NCBI GenBank assembly: GCA_032622095.1
Contig: CP136062.1
Span: forward strand, 132,325,282 to 132,389,281
Direction: 5' to 3'
DNA length: 64,000 nucleotides
Origin: Siphonodentalium dalli
Lineage: Eukaryota > Mollusca > Scaphopoda > Gadilida > Siphonodentaliidae
Every line of letters begins with the position of its first letter. Position 1 is the first letter of the stretch. A model generated the notes under the pieces. The model saw only the letters and a list, made by a program, of their open reading frames with translations. It was not told the DNA's origin and made no database searches. The translations under genes and the position numbers were made by a program. Of the stretch, positions 21,158 to 32,576 are shown piece after piece.

Positions 21158-22228
21158 GATAATAGGGGATCTAAATGCTCACATAAATAACAAGGACAAT
21201 GATTTTATTGTTAATGATAATGATGAATATATGGATAACCTTTTACCTTCCAACTATTGGCCAGATGCTATGCAACTTTCTTGAAATACACAAATTCGTC
21301 AGAAAACTAATGCTTATGGAAAGAATGTTAGACATGTGTATTGGGGCTCAGGTCAGAATACTAAATGGTAGAACTCTTGGAGACTCTTCTGGTAAAGTGA
21401 CATTCCATGGTTAGAAATGGGCCGCCATTGATGACTATTGTATATGTAGTACCAACATGTTAAACGATATAGTAAAATTCCAAGTCAGAGACTACAACCA
21501 ACAATTGTCTGATCATTACGAAATATCGACTCATGAGAGAAAACTTCAGATCGCAAAAAAACGTTAAAACTATTAACTCAGATACCACAACAGAAAAAAT
21601 GGTCAATGATAGAATTTATAAAATTTCAGAAAGAGTTAAGCCATGTTGATTTCAATAGCACTTGTAATCTAATTGATAATACTGATTTGACAAATAAATG
21701 CAACAATGAGGATACAGTAAACACTACAACAAATCATTTTACATCTCAACTGATCAAAACAGCAAATGTTATTAAAAATAAACAGAAAATTAATAAAAAT
21801 AAAAAGAGAAAGATTAAGAAGAAGTGGTATGATAATGATTGTAGTGACCAATATAGACATGTAAAGCACCTTAGCAGAAAGCTGACTAAAGATCCTCTGA
21901 ATAAAACTCTAAGAACGTCAGTTATGGTGGAAGGTAAAAAATGATTCGGCAGAAACAAAGGACATATCGGAATGATATTCTGAACGGCATTGTAGGTTGC
22001 AAAGATAATCAACCGAATGAATTTTGGAACATGGTAGATAAACTCAAAGATAAGTCCAACAATGACCCATGTTCAAATATTTCACCTGACAGCTGGGTGA
22101 CTTATTTTAACTCCCTTCTCAATGAAAATAGTGATACCAAGATTCCTATAAAGGGATATTTCCCAGACCAAAAAGTTAGGGATCTATATATATTGAATCA
22201 ATATATAACAGAAGCAGAGTGGCTCTAA
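21158..22228 (+). pseudogene. LINE endonuclease end and linker, third fragment
   Basis: It carries IIGDLNAHINN, VRILNGRTLGDSSGKVTF, IDDYCICSTNMLNDIVKF and SDHYEIS, the last endonuclease motifs. A Lys/Asn-rich linker then runs through KKWYDNDCSDQY, NEFWNMVDKLKDKS and SWVTYFNSLLNE. Frames are split at about 21420, 21600 and 21940. The sequence stops before any reverse transcriptase motif. Confidence 0.7.
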
Positions 22229-22242
22229 GAAAATGTATTTGA

Positions 22243-22424
22243 TTATCCTTTACTCCACTTTATATGAAGTTTGATTGGATGTGCAGTGACATCCTGAATT
22301 TCATAAAATTTATTTCTGACATTAATTGCATCGTTAATAATCAACATTAAGCTTTTAATACCATCATCAGACAATTTACCAAAACAAAATGCACCTTTAC
22401 ATGTTTCGTCATCAAAGACATCTA
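22243..22424 (-). pseudogene. Unidentified coding-like fragment, ~60 codons
   Basis: The minus strand reads VFDDETCKGAFCFGKLSDDG, SLMLIINDAINVRNKFYEI and AHPIKLHIKWSK before a stop at 22243-22245. An AG lies just upstream, so it could be an exon. Composition is protein-like. I do not recognise the family, and it could be part of another element inserted at the LINE's truncation point. The rest of 22229-22603 is non-coding. Confidence 0.3.
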
Positions 22425-23117
22425 TTTACCACTTCAGCAGAAACACATATTTTTAATTTTTAATTATGTTGATCAATTTTGTTCACGCATTAAATGTTAC
22501 TATATGTTTGTTACAATATTGGTGATAATTCGCATGTTGGATTGATACCATTAAATATTTTATTTTATTTTATTTGACATTTATTTGGAACTGTAGAGTA
22601 TAGTAGAGCTGGGACGGTTATGCGGTTAACCGGTTAACCACCAACTATGGCCGTGACCGGTCACGGATTTGCCATTGTTGGTTAACCGTAACATCACTAT
22701 TATAGTGTATGATCACTGTGATGGTCAGCTATAACTGGCTATAAGAGGGTTAATCTGTCTCCGTCAATTAAAATGAATCCGAGATTGACGGAACAACATC
22801 AAACACGGTGTGTCGGCTCTTTGAAGGCTACATTTAACAGCCTGCCGACGTCAAAACGAAACATCAAAGGGTCAGCACACGTGTGATCTTACAACATTGT
22901 CACATCGCATGACTCGTATTCAGTGCCACGCCGGCATCGATGGCATGTCGTTTTCACTTCGATATGAAGCCGACGGAGTTGTCTGCTTGGGTCAATCGGG
23001 TGGGCGTTGATAACATGTCAGTTGTCACTCACGGGAAGGGTGCTAATTAGCTTCACGGCATTCAGTTTGTGAATGCAAATTTGAATTAAAGTCAATTAAC
23101 TGAATTCTAAACTTATC

Positions 23118-23924
23118 ATGGACAATGGGGTCACCCCAAGTCCCAAAGATGGCAAAGATAAACGAACATCTGGTGTGTGGAAGCACTTCAAACTTATAAC
23201 ATTGGAAGGTGTGGACGGAAAAGCCAAAAAATATGCACAATGCCATATCTGTAACGCGAAGCTTGTATATAGCGGCTCCACTTCGACAATGATTAACCAC
23301 GCTAAAAAAAAACATTTGTTAGCTGATACAATGACATCGCCGCCTCCACGTACTACCAGTGATGTTGTTTCGCGAGGATTAAGTTCCAGCAAAGTCCAGA
23401 CAACTATCAACTACTTTCAAAAGCCTAAGCCGATGACAAAAATGCGATGGAATGAGTTAACACGTGGCATTGTTGAATGGTGCGCGTTGGATATGCGACC
23501 ATTAAGCACCGTGGAGGGAGATGGATTCCGACGTTTCATGAACTTGGTAGATCCTACATTCCAAGTTCCATGCCACAAAACAGTAAAAAAGTACACCGGA
23601 TTGTATTATGAAGAGATAAAAAAGGATGTCATGAAAACGCTACTGCGAGAGGCAGAGCTCATAGCTTTAACCACTGACTGTTGGACAAGTGCGGCTACTG
23701 AAGGGTACCTGACTCTAACAGTTCATTTCATCTATTCAGATTGGAACTCACGACACGGTGTACTCGCTACCTGTGGTGTGACCGACAGACACACAGCTTT
23801 GAATTTAGTGAGAGAGATGAAATCAGTTACAGTTACAGTTACAGCTGAGTGTCAATGCGGGTTTGTCAATGGCGGCCATATCGAAAGCAGCTGGGGGCGC
23901 GAGAAAGTTAGTCGGACACTTTAA
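23118..23924 (+). pseudogene. hAT transposase, N-terminal part with BED zinc finger
   Basis: The frame starts MDNGVTPSPK. The BED finger spans about residues 17-65: VWKHF, then CHIC, then HAKKKH, with the aromatic residues usual for BED domains. Then RWNELTRGIVEWCALDMRPLSTVEG and LTTDCWTSAATEGYLTL follow; the latter holds the first catalytic Asp. The frame goes astray near residue 235, after LNLVREMKS and a GTTACA microsatellite. The remaining 30 residues are out of frame. The region with the second catalytic Asp (TDNA box in relatives) is missing. Confidence 0.85.
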
Positions 23925-25077
23925 CAGTTCTATTGTTGCCACAACCGAACTCGAGAAACGACAAGAGCAGTTAAAGGTGCCCAATCATAGCCTACTGCAA
24001 GACGTATCCACTAGATGGAACTCGACCTTCTTCATGTTTGAGAGACTGTTGGAGCAACGCCTGGCCGTGTTAGCTGTTGTCCTCGATCCTATTGTTACCG
24101 ATCCAAGAGACGGGCGTATTCTGGAGTTAGGAGATGATATATGGCGTACGATGGAAGATATCATGCCTTTGTTGAAACCACTTCAAGTGGCCATAACAGT
24201 CCTGTGCAGCGAGGAGTTCGCTACGCTTAGTATGACTTACCCGGTGGTGTGCGGTCTGCTTAAAGGTCACCTCTCACACAAAAGTACTGACAGTAAAACT
24301 GCAAAAGAGTTCAAGCGCTTGGTATCCGTGGATTTAAAAAGAAGGTATCCAATGAACTTTCCGGACGTTGATGATGCTATCAAGGACCCAATGTTGATGG
24401 CTGCGGCATTAGATCCCAGGTACAAAAACCTTTTGTTTCTCGACGATGGACAACGAAAGACAGCGACCAGTGCTTTAAAAGTATTGATGCGAGAAAGCTG
24501 GGACAAACAGAATAGGCATAGCTCAGATAACAGTTCGAATCAAACAGCGGGGGAATTATCCATACAACCATCAACCAGTACTTCTGCTACCGAATCAGTC
24601 CCCAGTACATCAACTGATTCAACAGTTTCAAATACTTTTGTACCTAAGGCGAAGAAATCGAAAATTGAAGACAGTAACATGGCAATGCAATTTCTACTAG
24701 GGGACCTTTATTCAGATACAGTTATTCCCACACCTACGGACGACAGCGCAATCGAAAAGGCAATAGATGATGAATTAGTTTTATTCATTGGCAGTACAAT
24801 TAGCATGAAATTTTCATCAACTGAGTGGTGGAAACAAAATTCTGAGAGATTTCCAACACTGGTACCAATAGCGAAACGATATCTCGGGATACCAGGAACT
24901 TCGGTGCCATCGGAGAGAATATTTTCCTGTGCTGGTAATATTGTCACCAATAAAAGGGCATCACTCGACCCAGGCACGGTCAATGAATTAATTTTCATTC
25001 GAGAAAACGTCCGACGGGACTCAAAAATCACAGCGATGTGTGTCAATATGCCATCCGACATAGAGGTCACAGAGTGA
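23863..25077 (+). pseudogene. hAT transposase, C-terminal part with dimerisation domain
   Basis: In the frame read from about 23827, LQLSVNAGLSMAAISKAAGG is followed by QDVSTRWNSTFFMFERLLEQR, AALDPRYKNLLFL and the C-terminal hAT domain: WWKQNSERFPTLVPIAKRYL, then GTSVPSERIFSCAGNIV with the catalytic Glu, and NELIFIREN. A Ser/Thr-rich linker precedes that domain. Compared with relatives, about 50-60 residues before LQLSVNAG are gone, together with a frame change. The enzyme would cut and paste hAT DNA. This copy lacks part of its active site. Confidence 0.85.
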
Positions 25078-25724
25078 CATAGACATACTGACATGATTTA
25101 TTTATGTTTAACAGTTTATTATCAGGAAGATAATTGTTTTTGTTATCAACGACTAGTTATTTCTTGAGACTCCCGAGTCCCGGCCCTTCAATCCATTCCC
25201 CCCCCCCCAACATCACATACCAAGGTATATGTAAGTATTTCATTAAGAATAAATAATAATTGTTCGCCCACCCAGCTACCGAAAATTGCGGAATAATCAA
25301 TAAAATATTCCGGAATGTATATTAAACCTTTCTAGTCGTCACTTCCGTGTCGGTGTGTTCAGCTTCCCGCCCGATCACATATCCCGATGGCGATGGAGTA
25401 ATTTTACAAGGACAATAAATGAACACAACACAGCCTCACAGGGGAATGACATTGTATATTTATTTTATTCAGTAATAAATTGAAGATGTGTATTTAATTA
25501 GATATGTGATTATGTGTGTCATGGGTGACAACTTCTTTGTATAATGGGCAGGAGCCGTTCTCAAACTTACCATGTCAGTGAGCATCACAATCATCGCCGT
25601 TCTGCATACTGGGCTTACCCACCCATAATAGTACCTATAATATGTGGTTAACCGGTTAATCGCGGTTTTTTGCCGTTCATAACCGGTCACGAAAAACCCA
25701 TAACCGTCCCAGCTCTAGAGTATA

Positions 25725-25874
25725 GAGACAAGTTCATAGGTAATGTAATGAGACAAGTTCCTAGGTAATGTAATGAGACAAGTTCCTAGGTAATGTAATG
25801 AGACAAGTTCCTAGATAATGTAATGAGACAAGTTCCTAGGTAATGTAATGAGACAAGTTCCTAGGTAATGTAAT
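25725..25874. repeat. 25 bp minisatellite, six units
   Basis: Six units of GAGACAAGTTCCTAGGTAATGTAAT, near perfect (first unit CATAG, fourth CTAGAT; unit quoted as a consensus). The first unit starts at the last base of the hAT target duplication (25725). Confidence 0.9.
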
Positions 25875-27148
25875 CAAGGTTTTGGAGATCCTGGATAGCC
25901 TAGTCAAAGAAAATATGTGAACTTGAACAATGCAGCCATACTAAATTACAGTCAGAGATAAATTTACCTATATCCAAGAGATTTTCTCCCATCCATGTCG
26001 ACTCCACGCCCAACAAACTTCGGAACTGAGTTTTTGAATAAACAAACATAGAACCTCTGCCCAGAATCCTGAAAGAGAATTTACTCGGTCAACAGTGATG
26101 TCAATGCTAATTCAGCTTGACCCTCAGTGTTGAAAATGCATACACAGATGTCAATTAAACCAGGGAGTGTCTTGAAAGGGCATTAATTATTAATTTTTAT
26201 ATATTTTGGCTATAGGCTATAGGCCGGACCCTCAGATCTGAACATTTTTACACATAGGTCAATTGCAAGTTCGGAAATCCATTCAAAAGTCAAACCACGA
26301 TGAAAGAGTAGTTTTCATTGGCTAAATATTTTTGTATTGGCCAATCATTCACAAATAGTGGCATAGTGGCTTAAAATGCCAGGCAATTGTAAATTTAATC
26401 CAGAGTGGGTACGGAAAAATAATGCAGTATTATTTTAGACACAGAAAGTGGACATGGTATAGGAATGCATTGTTCAAATGGTCTCACCTCCACATTACCC
26501 GAGGAGACAGACCGGGGGCAATAACTTAGTAGTGCGAGATGTTTTTTGGTACCTGTTGTTGCTCACTTCATCCATGTATATTTCACGAACATGCACGATG
26601 AAGAACATCAAAAGGTTTACATTGATCTCACGACCTTACTGGTCTAGACATGGTTATTTTCCCATCAAGTTTTTAGGACATGCATTTGTCTTTAAGGTCG
26701 TCCTAGATAGAAATGTCACCTGGCCATTTTTTTGTGGTCACAGTCAAACATTTTTCAGCCATCAGGCGTTACCAATTTTATAGCTTGTTTTATGAACCCG
26801 CCGACAACTTTTTTCCCCAAATGCCAAAAAAATCCGTAATTATTTAATCAAGGGACAAAACTCTTCGACTTCCATTGTTGATGAAAACACAATGATGGCT
26901 GGCGTTTCGCTGCTGGAAGAGGCTTCTAAATGTGAATATTTCAGTCTACAGGGTTATTCACAACAGTGAAATCATAATGCAAAGACTGATGCTATACAAC
27001 TTATCTAATAAAGTTTCCATTACGTTCAACGAAATGGTCAATATATTCAAAGTAGAGAAAATAATAGTTTGTCAACAGATTGCGGTCACGACATTGATTG
27101 AAACAGACACACCACTGAGCGTGATTCAGTTTTGAGGCAAAGTACATA
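25875..27148. other. Non-coding stretch
   Basis: No family is recognisable. Frames such as 26478-26783 and 26932-27135 have random-looking composition. Confidence 0.55.
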
Positions 27149-27734
27149 TTGCTGCACGTAGCAAAAGTGACAATTGACCAAGAACCTGTTACAGTCGGGG
27201 AATATGCATTCATTGTACTTATAAGTCTGGGAGAAAGACTGCTGTTTATCCAGAACAAATCATATCTTCTAAACGTAGAGCAGACTTTCAAATGTACAAT
27301 GACATTGTGGAACTATTTATCGAGAAAAAGTTTTCATTCACAAATGACAGTGTTCAGTCTGTTTGAAAGCTGGTGGTCAGGACAATTTCAGATGTATTGT
27401 GGTGGATGACACTAAACCTTGACAAACCGCTACACATGTGGGGGCAACACTTTTCATGATGTTGAGCTTCATTCAACTGTGGTTGTTAGGGAAAAAAATA
27501 TCACATACAACACTCAAATGGAGAAAACTTACTATGGTAGCACAACATTTAAACCAGAATCAGTGTTTTTATTGTGGGATTGCAAAATCTGATCAGTTTG
27601 CTGTGGATAATGACATTCAGAAATTTCAATCTCAGTATACAGTTGTGAGACCAATATGTATACCATGCAAGGATTCTGGCAATGAGGTAGTCGTGAGAGG
27701 GAAAAGAAATGTCAAAAAATTGAAAACTAAATAA
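27149..27734 (+). pseudogene. Degraded coding region with C-terminal CxxC pairs
   Basis: Different frames give protein-like pieces: SSKRRADFQMYNDIVELFIE and, after a stop, ISDVLWWMTLNLDKPLHMW; then 27438-27734 ends with NQCFYCGIAKSDQFA, RPICIPCKDSGNEV and a basic tail GKRNVKKLKTK. Paired CxxC motifs and a Lys-rich end resemble the C-terminus of the 10.5-14 kb DDE-like gene in layout, but sequence similarity is too weak to claim. No intact product is possible. Confidence 0.35.
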
Positions 27735-28783
27735 ACCAAAGTTCATACACTGTATGCATGATCTACTAGTATAGCATATTTTTTGACATTAATATTCCAA
27801 ATCAGGACTACCTCTTTATGGATGTGATTTTAGTCACAAAATTATAATTTGCACACAAATTTGAAATTTCATCATTTTAGCCAGACACTCCAGTCCAACA
27901 ATTTTCATCTCAAAGAATGAGTATTTATTTTATATTCTACATTGTTTTGTTTCAATTTTATATTCATTGTTTTTTTTTTCACCTCAAAGAATGAGTTTTG
28001 TTCACTATTATTTTTTTTATTATTGAAATAAAAATTATGCACCGTTTATTAAGGTTCCACATAACAATTTCGAAGCCAAAGGCTCATGCTGTATTATATA
28101 GTATAATCCCCCTCCTCCATCTACAGGTTTTTTCAACAAAAAAATTGTAAACCAAGCAATTAAATTGCTCTGGCCTCAAAGGAATTCTGCTAGAAATGTC
28201 AATTGGTAAATTTTAACAAAAACAAACTACAATCAGATTTTTGCTGACTACAAAGGAACTGTTTAGCTATAAATACTGGGGAACCAGGAACCCAAAACTT
28301 CATTCAGTCAGCTTCTTCAAAACAATTCACTATGTTCACACCGTGTAATCAAATCTATGGGGTTCGGAAGTGTGTCCTGTTCCGTGTAGTTGTTCGTCCG
28401 TTCCCTGGATGTGTTTTTAACAAAAGTTACGACCTGCCAAGAAACGAAGTAAATATGGATCGAATTTCAAGGTAAATTGATTATTTCCTTATTCTACCAA
28501 CTACATGAGGTAATATTTCAACTAATTTGTGAAAAATATATGCACTAGGTATTGGTTTGTTAGTAGAAAAGAGCTTCACAAAATGAAATTCTCATTGAAT
28601 CTCAAGAAAATCAGTTATTTAAGGTCGACGCCGCTTATCACCTCTCAGATTCGAGAGCAGACGGTGTTACAGTATGTCCGAGTCGTATATGTGCGGAATC
28701 ATTTATACAGATTACTTCTCAGAGATAGGCTGTTCAGACAAAGCTTTTGTTAATACCGTCAGTGCCGTAGACTTGTGTGAAAT
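27735..28783. other. Non-coding stretch, probably with the Ngaro 5' region
   Basis: AT-rich to about 28270, then a GC-richer leader before the Gag start at 28784. The 5' terminal repeat of the Ngaro-like element must lie here, but I could not match it to the 3' side by eye. Confidence 0.45.
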
Positions 28784-29146
28784 ATGGCTCCTAGGAAGAA
28801 GTCGAAAACAAAAAAGGCTACGCCTAGCCCAGTTTCAACTTCGGGACGCACGACCAGCCGTCGTTCCCCTACACGAGCTTGGACCCGTGACGAATTGGTG
28901 TCACGATTGGAACTAATGGGCATTGTTGTGCCAGAAAAAATGACAAAAGACAATATTATGTTGTTAATTACGGCAAATTCCAAACCGAAGGATACAGGAC
29001 TTGCGAACGACGATGTCGCTTCATGTGTTTCAAACGATTCGGAAGGTGATGTATCGTTTCCTCACCTGCAGAGGACTGTACCACGCTTGGAGCGTCCGAC
29101 ATCATCGGCGGACACACAACACACTACCCCACTGGGGAACAGTTGA
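28784..29146 (+). CDS. Ngaro-like Gag, N-terminal part
   Basis: It starts MAPRKKSKTKKATPSP, a basic and Ser/Thr-rich region. A short helical motif AWTRDELVSRLELMGIVVPE follows that looks like a SAP-type DNA/RNA-binding helix pair. The frame ends at 29146. The protein evidently continued in 29143-29400 (LDPHTSDYITGNFLLNGRG) and beyond, so at least one frameshift lies near 29140. Confidence 0.55.
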   Translation: MAPRKKSKTKKATPSPVSTSGRTTSRRSPTRAWTRDELVSRLELMGIVVPEKMTKDNIMLLITANSKPKDTGLANDDVASCVSNDSEGDVSFPHLQRTVPRLERPTSSADTQHTTPLGNS

Positions 29147-29933
29147 TGGTATGTTTCATTTTAGACCCCCACACCTCGGACTATATAACGGGCAATTTTC
29201 TGCTAAATGGTCGCGGTATTGACCCAGACTCTCAGGACACAGTTCATCTAGTTTCCCCGTCTGTTAGACATCTGATCATCACTGGCCAAGATTTCAACTT
29301 GGCCATGCTTGTGATCCCACATCACGGCCTGGACGTCTCACTCCGCCAGACCCCAGATACACCAAGCGCACGCTTTGGCCAGAGATTTGAGCTTATCTGA
29401 ATTTGTTTACGCCTTCAAGATGTATAAATCGATACCCCAATCGTCGTGAGGAATTAGACATATACGGCAACATGATCGTCAACTTTTGACACAAATTTGG
29501 TGGAACTCTGTTCTACGATTACCACAGGGCATTCTCCGCGCAAGCAGCAACACTCCTACAATTGCGTGGACAAAAAATTAATAGGGGTAAAAGGGATACC
29601 AATCTCTTTGCTACAGTGTTTTCTGGCCATCAGATGTTGAGGTGCAAATCCTGCAACCAGAGCTCTCACAGCTCAGAATTCTGCCCCTCTTTGCTGTCTA
29701 AGTCAGCCACACCACGATCAGCAGCAGATACAGGTACCCGGGCACAGCCACCACCCATGAAAGAAAGGAAAAGTCGAAATCGGTCTTTTCATAATGGCAA
29801 GGAAATATGTATTAATTTCAATGGGGAAAGAGGCTGCTTCAGGAAATCGTGTCCATTTCTTCATGTGTGTGAAAAGTGTTTCTCCAACCACCCGGTAAAT
29901 CTCTGTGTTAACCCTAATGGTCAAAGGAAATGA
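29143..29933 (+). pseudogene. Ngaro-like Gag, middle and zinc-finger part
   Basis: 29143-29400 reads LDPHTSDYITGNFLL and VRHLIITGQDFNLAMLV. After stops, YDYHRAFSAQAATLLQLRG leads into the 29562-29933 frame with DTNLFATVFSGHQM, a CKSCNQSSHSSEFCP zinc motif, then a CCCH-type finger (C-x8-C-x4-C-x3-H in ICINFNGERGCFRKSCPFLH) and a final CEKCFSNHPVNLC. The YHRAFSA and DTNLF motifs recur in Gag proteins of invertebrate YR retroelements as I remember them. These zinc fingers probably bind element RNA. Confidence 0.6.
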
Positions 29934-29975
29934 CTGGCCAGTATTCCTGTTTATGGTGAGACTCCACCTGAAATA

Positions 29976-31654
29976 GTGGCGTCCACTCCGATATCAATTT
30001 CACAATTGGAATTATTTCTGTCCGAGCATCCGAGTTATCTGTTGAGTGGCCTTCGCGAAGGTTTCCTTACTGGAGTTCGGAGTCTACCTTCACATTCCTA
30101 TGAGTGCCGCAATTTACAATCTGCGTTATCCCAGAAAGCAGCAGTGACCGAAATGCTTACACATGAAGTGTTGAAGGCCGGGTTATGTTATTGGCCCTTT
30201 TGATGTGCCGCCATTTTCTGCGTATAGAGTGAGCCCTCTGGGCGTGGCAACCGGGAAATATTCCAATAAAAAATGGCTGATAGTGGATCTATCTTCTCCG
30301 CATGATCATGTTTCCGTTAGAAGTGTTAATGATCTTATCGACAAGGAGGAATATTCGCTGTCCTATATTCGTATTGATGATGCAATCCGCATTATTTGTG
30401 ATCTTAAAAGCTTGGGAGATCGGGTTATGTCAAAATTTGATATAACGGATGCATTTAAAACCATTCCGATTAATCCCAGTAAATTGTGGCACCTCTATGG
30501 GGTCAAATGGTTTGTCGAAATATTACTTCTTAGTTCGTCAATGTTTCGGCAGTCGAAGTGCCCCGTGTATTTTTGATACTTTAGCTGTATCGTTATGTTG
30601 GATAGCATCAAATGTTTTTCTTGTTAAGCATGTTCTACATTTAATAGACGACTTTTTGCGTCTAGACTCATGTGAAGAAGATGGCCTTCGATCCAAGGCC
30701 GTCATGACTATGATGTTCAACAATCTGAGAATTCCCTTGTCGCAGCACAAAACTATAGGACCCACACCATGTTTGGAATATCTTGGTCTGTGTTTGGATG
30801 CCGTACGCATGGAAGTGCGTTTACAGAAAAATAAACAATCGTGTATAACAGACATGCTTGATTTATTCCTAACGCGGTCTAAGTGCACTAAACGTGAACT
30901 TCTCTCTCTGTTGGGACATCTGAATTTCGCTAGTCGAGCAATACCAGCCGGGCGTGCATTTGTTTCACGCTTAATTAGTTTATCTACAACCGTGCGTAAA
31001 CTGCACCATCATGTGACACTACCGGCGGACTGCATCCGCGAATTACATATGTGGAAAAACTTTCTACGTGACTGGAACGGCGTTTGTCTCTTTTTTAACA
31101 ATCAAACTGTAACCTCTGAGGATTTAAATTTATTCACAGACACTTCCTCGACATGTGGACACGGTGGGATACTTGAGGGCACCTTGTGGTTTCAGGGTCA
31201 GTGGACTGCTGAATTCCACTCCGAACTCAGACGACTAGATGAGTCGGCTTCTATGGCTTTACTCGAGCTCTTTCCGATAATTGTTTCGACAGTGCTTTGG
31301 AGTAATCTCTGGTCACGTAAACGTATCGTGTTCCACTGTGATAACAATGCCACGGTTGCCAAGGGTAGAGGTTCACATAAACATTCGTTTATCAACAGTT
31401 TAATTAGGTGGTTAACATTATGTGCTTGTCAATATAGCTTTACCTTTTCAGCCAAACATGTGCCAGGTCGTTATGTCATTAGTGATAAAATTTCTCGTTT
31501 TCAGGAATTTCGGCATTTAGCACCAGGCGCCAGTCAATTACCTGCGGCGGTTCCACCCCTGTCAGCACTAGTGTTGCCTTGGATTCTATCCAAAATAGCA
31601 TATGGTATCACACAATCAACGCATCTACGCGGCGGGCATACCAGTCATCGCTGA
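29976..31654 (+). pseudogene. Ngaro-like reverse transcriptase and RNase H
   Basis: Three frames join near 30195 and 30510. Motifs: GPFDVPPF-type entry, KWLIVDLSSPHDHVSVRSVND, MSKFDITDAFKTIPI (motif A, Asp present), YYFLVRQCFGSRSAPCIF, and HLIDDFLRLD (YxDD variant with Ile). RNase H (about 31130-31500) has LFTDTSSTCGHGGIL, MALLELFPI, VFHCDNNATVAKGRG and KHVPGRYVISDKISRF, so the acidic residues are preserved. The last frame overlaps the recombinase start by 76 bases in another frame. Confidence 0.8.
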
Positions 31655-32576
31655 ATCACTTCATTAGTTTCTGCGTCAGACATGGTCACCTTTGGAATGC
31701 TGCGGCGGAGTTGCCTATCATATCAGAACAAAGCATATTACAATATACTGCTTACTGTCATGGCGTCAAACATCTGTGTTATAGCACGATCAAGTTACAC
31801 TTAGCAGGGATAAAGTTTTTTTACATGAGAGGTGGTATGCCTTGCCCACCAATTAGCGCTGATGGGTCATGGAATCACTGCATAATTGCTTTCATGCACG
31901 GAGTTAAACGCATGCAGCGGGAACCTGCTCGGCAAAAACGCTCCCCAGTAACAATTTCCATTTTTAAAAGCATATGCACAATTGTAAACCGTGGTTTCTT
32001 CTCTCATTTCATGGATCGCATGATGGAGACTGTTTGCTCTATTGCGTTCTTTGGATTGATGAGAGCCAGCGAGTTCTCAGTTACCATAGGAAAATTTAAC
32101 CCAGATATTCACCTCTCGGTGGGCGATGTGCGATTTTGCGAGCAGATAAGGGATGTCGTTTAACGTTGAAAACTAGCAAAACTGACCCCTTTCGGCACGG
32201 CGTTACTATCTATTTGTATCCAACAGAGGCTCGCGTTTGTCCAGTAACCGCCCTGCGGTCATACATGAACTTGAGGGTGATTCCTGCGTCCACAAGTGTC
32301 ACTGATCCTCTGTTTATTGACGAACGCGGTCACGCTCTTCGACGTGCGAAATTCATCAGTTTATTGAAGTCAATTATCCGTGTCAATGGCTTAGATCCCA
32401 GGAATTTTACCGGACATAGTTTCCGACGCGGTTGCGCAACTAGCTGTGCAGCCTTAAATGTGGACGATCATCTCATTAAGGCCATGGGTAGGTGGAAGTC
32501 CAGTTGTTATATACGCTATATTGAGGTTGATCCTCAGCGCATACATCAGATACAAGCCAGGTTAGCCTCAGATTGA
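31579..32576 (+). pseudogene. Ngaro-like tyrosine recombinase, one frameshift
   Basis: Core-binding domain: NASTRRAYQSSLNHFISFC and ILQYTAYCHGVKHLCYST. Catalytic domain: FGLMRASEF (first Arg), LTLKTSKTDPFRHG (Lys in the beta-hairpin), FTGHSFRRGCAT (HxxR), MGRWKSSCYIRYIEV (nucleophile Tyr). The two open frames (31579-32163 and 32136-32576) overlap and are joined by one frame change near 32140. All five usual catalytic positions are present, so the gene died recently compared with its neighbours. In life it would insert the retrotransposon's circular DNA without a DDE integrase. Confidence 0.85.

Larger units (their letters stand above)
15232..22228 (+). mobile_element. Degraded LINE (non-LTR), endonuclease half, split by two insertions
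   Basis: Three pieces reassemble an APE-type endonuclease and linker: 15232-15528, 20359-20607 and 21158-22228. Motifs in order are SSWNVNGL and IIFLQEIH (first piece), KHDIAKGVKIIDKS and VYVCSVYIS (second), then IIGDLNAH, RILNGRTLGD, IDDYCICS and a lysine-rich linker with NEFWNMVDKL and SWVTYFNSLL (third). These match the usual order of non-LTR endonucleases, including the GDxNA catalytic loop. The reverse transcriptase is absent: the sequence leaves the LINE near 22228. Several frameshifts and stops mark it as dead. The family (CR1-like or other) was not fixed. Confidence 0.75.
22604..25717 (+). mobile_element. hAT transposon with perfect 8 bp target duplication
   Basis: It is 3,114 bp, flanked by GAGTATAG at 22596-22603 and 25718-25725. 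The ends are inverted repeats, TAGAGCTGGGACGGTTATG at the left and its complement at the right. Subterminal GGTTAACCGGTTAACC motifs may be transposase binding sites. It encodes a BED-finger transposase that has lost an internal piece, so the copy is not autonomous. The element at 53.5-56 kb and its duplicate near 63.1 kb belong to the same or a sister family (end reading TAGTGCTGGGAC). Confidence 0.92.
28784..32576 (+). mobile_element. Ngaro-like YR retrotransposon, decayed
   Basis: Gene order is Gag (28784-29933), reverse transcriptase/RNase H (29976-31654), then tyrosine recombinase (31579-32576), with no methyltransferase-like domain between RNase H and recombinase. That order and the overlap of the last two genes point to the Ngaro side of the DIRS order. 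Ngaro elements end in split direct repeats. These were not found by eye between 28270-28783 and 32577-32900. Frameshifts occur near 30195, 30510 and 32140. Confidence 0.75.
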
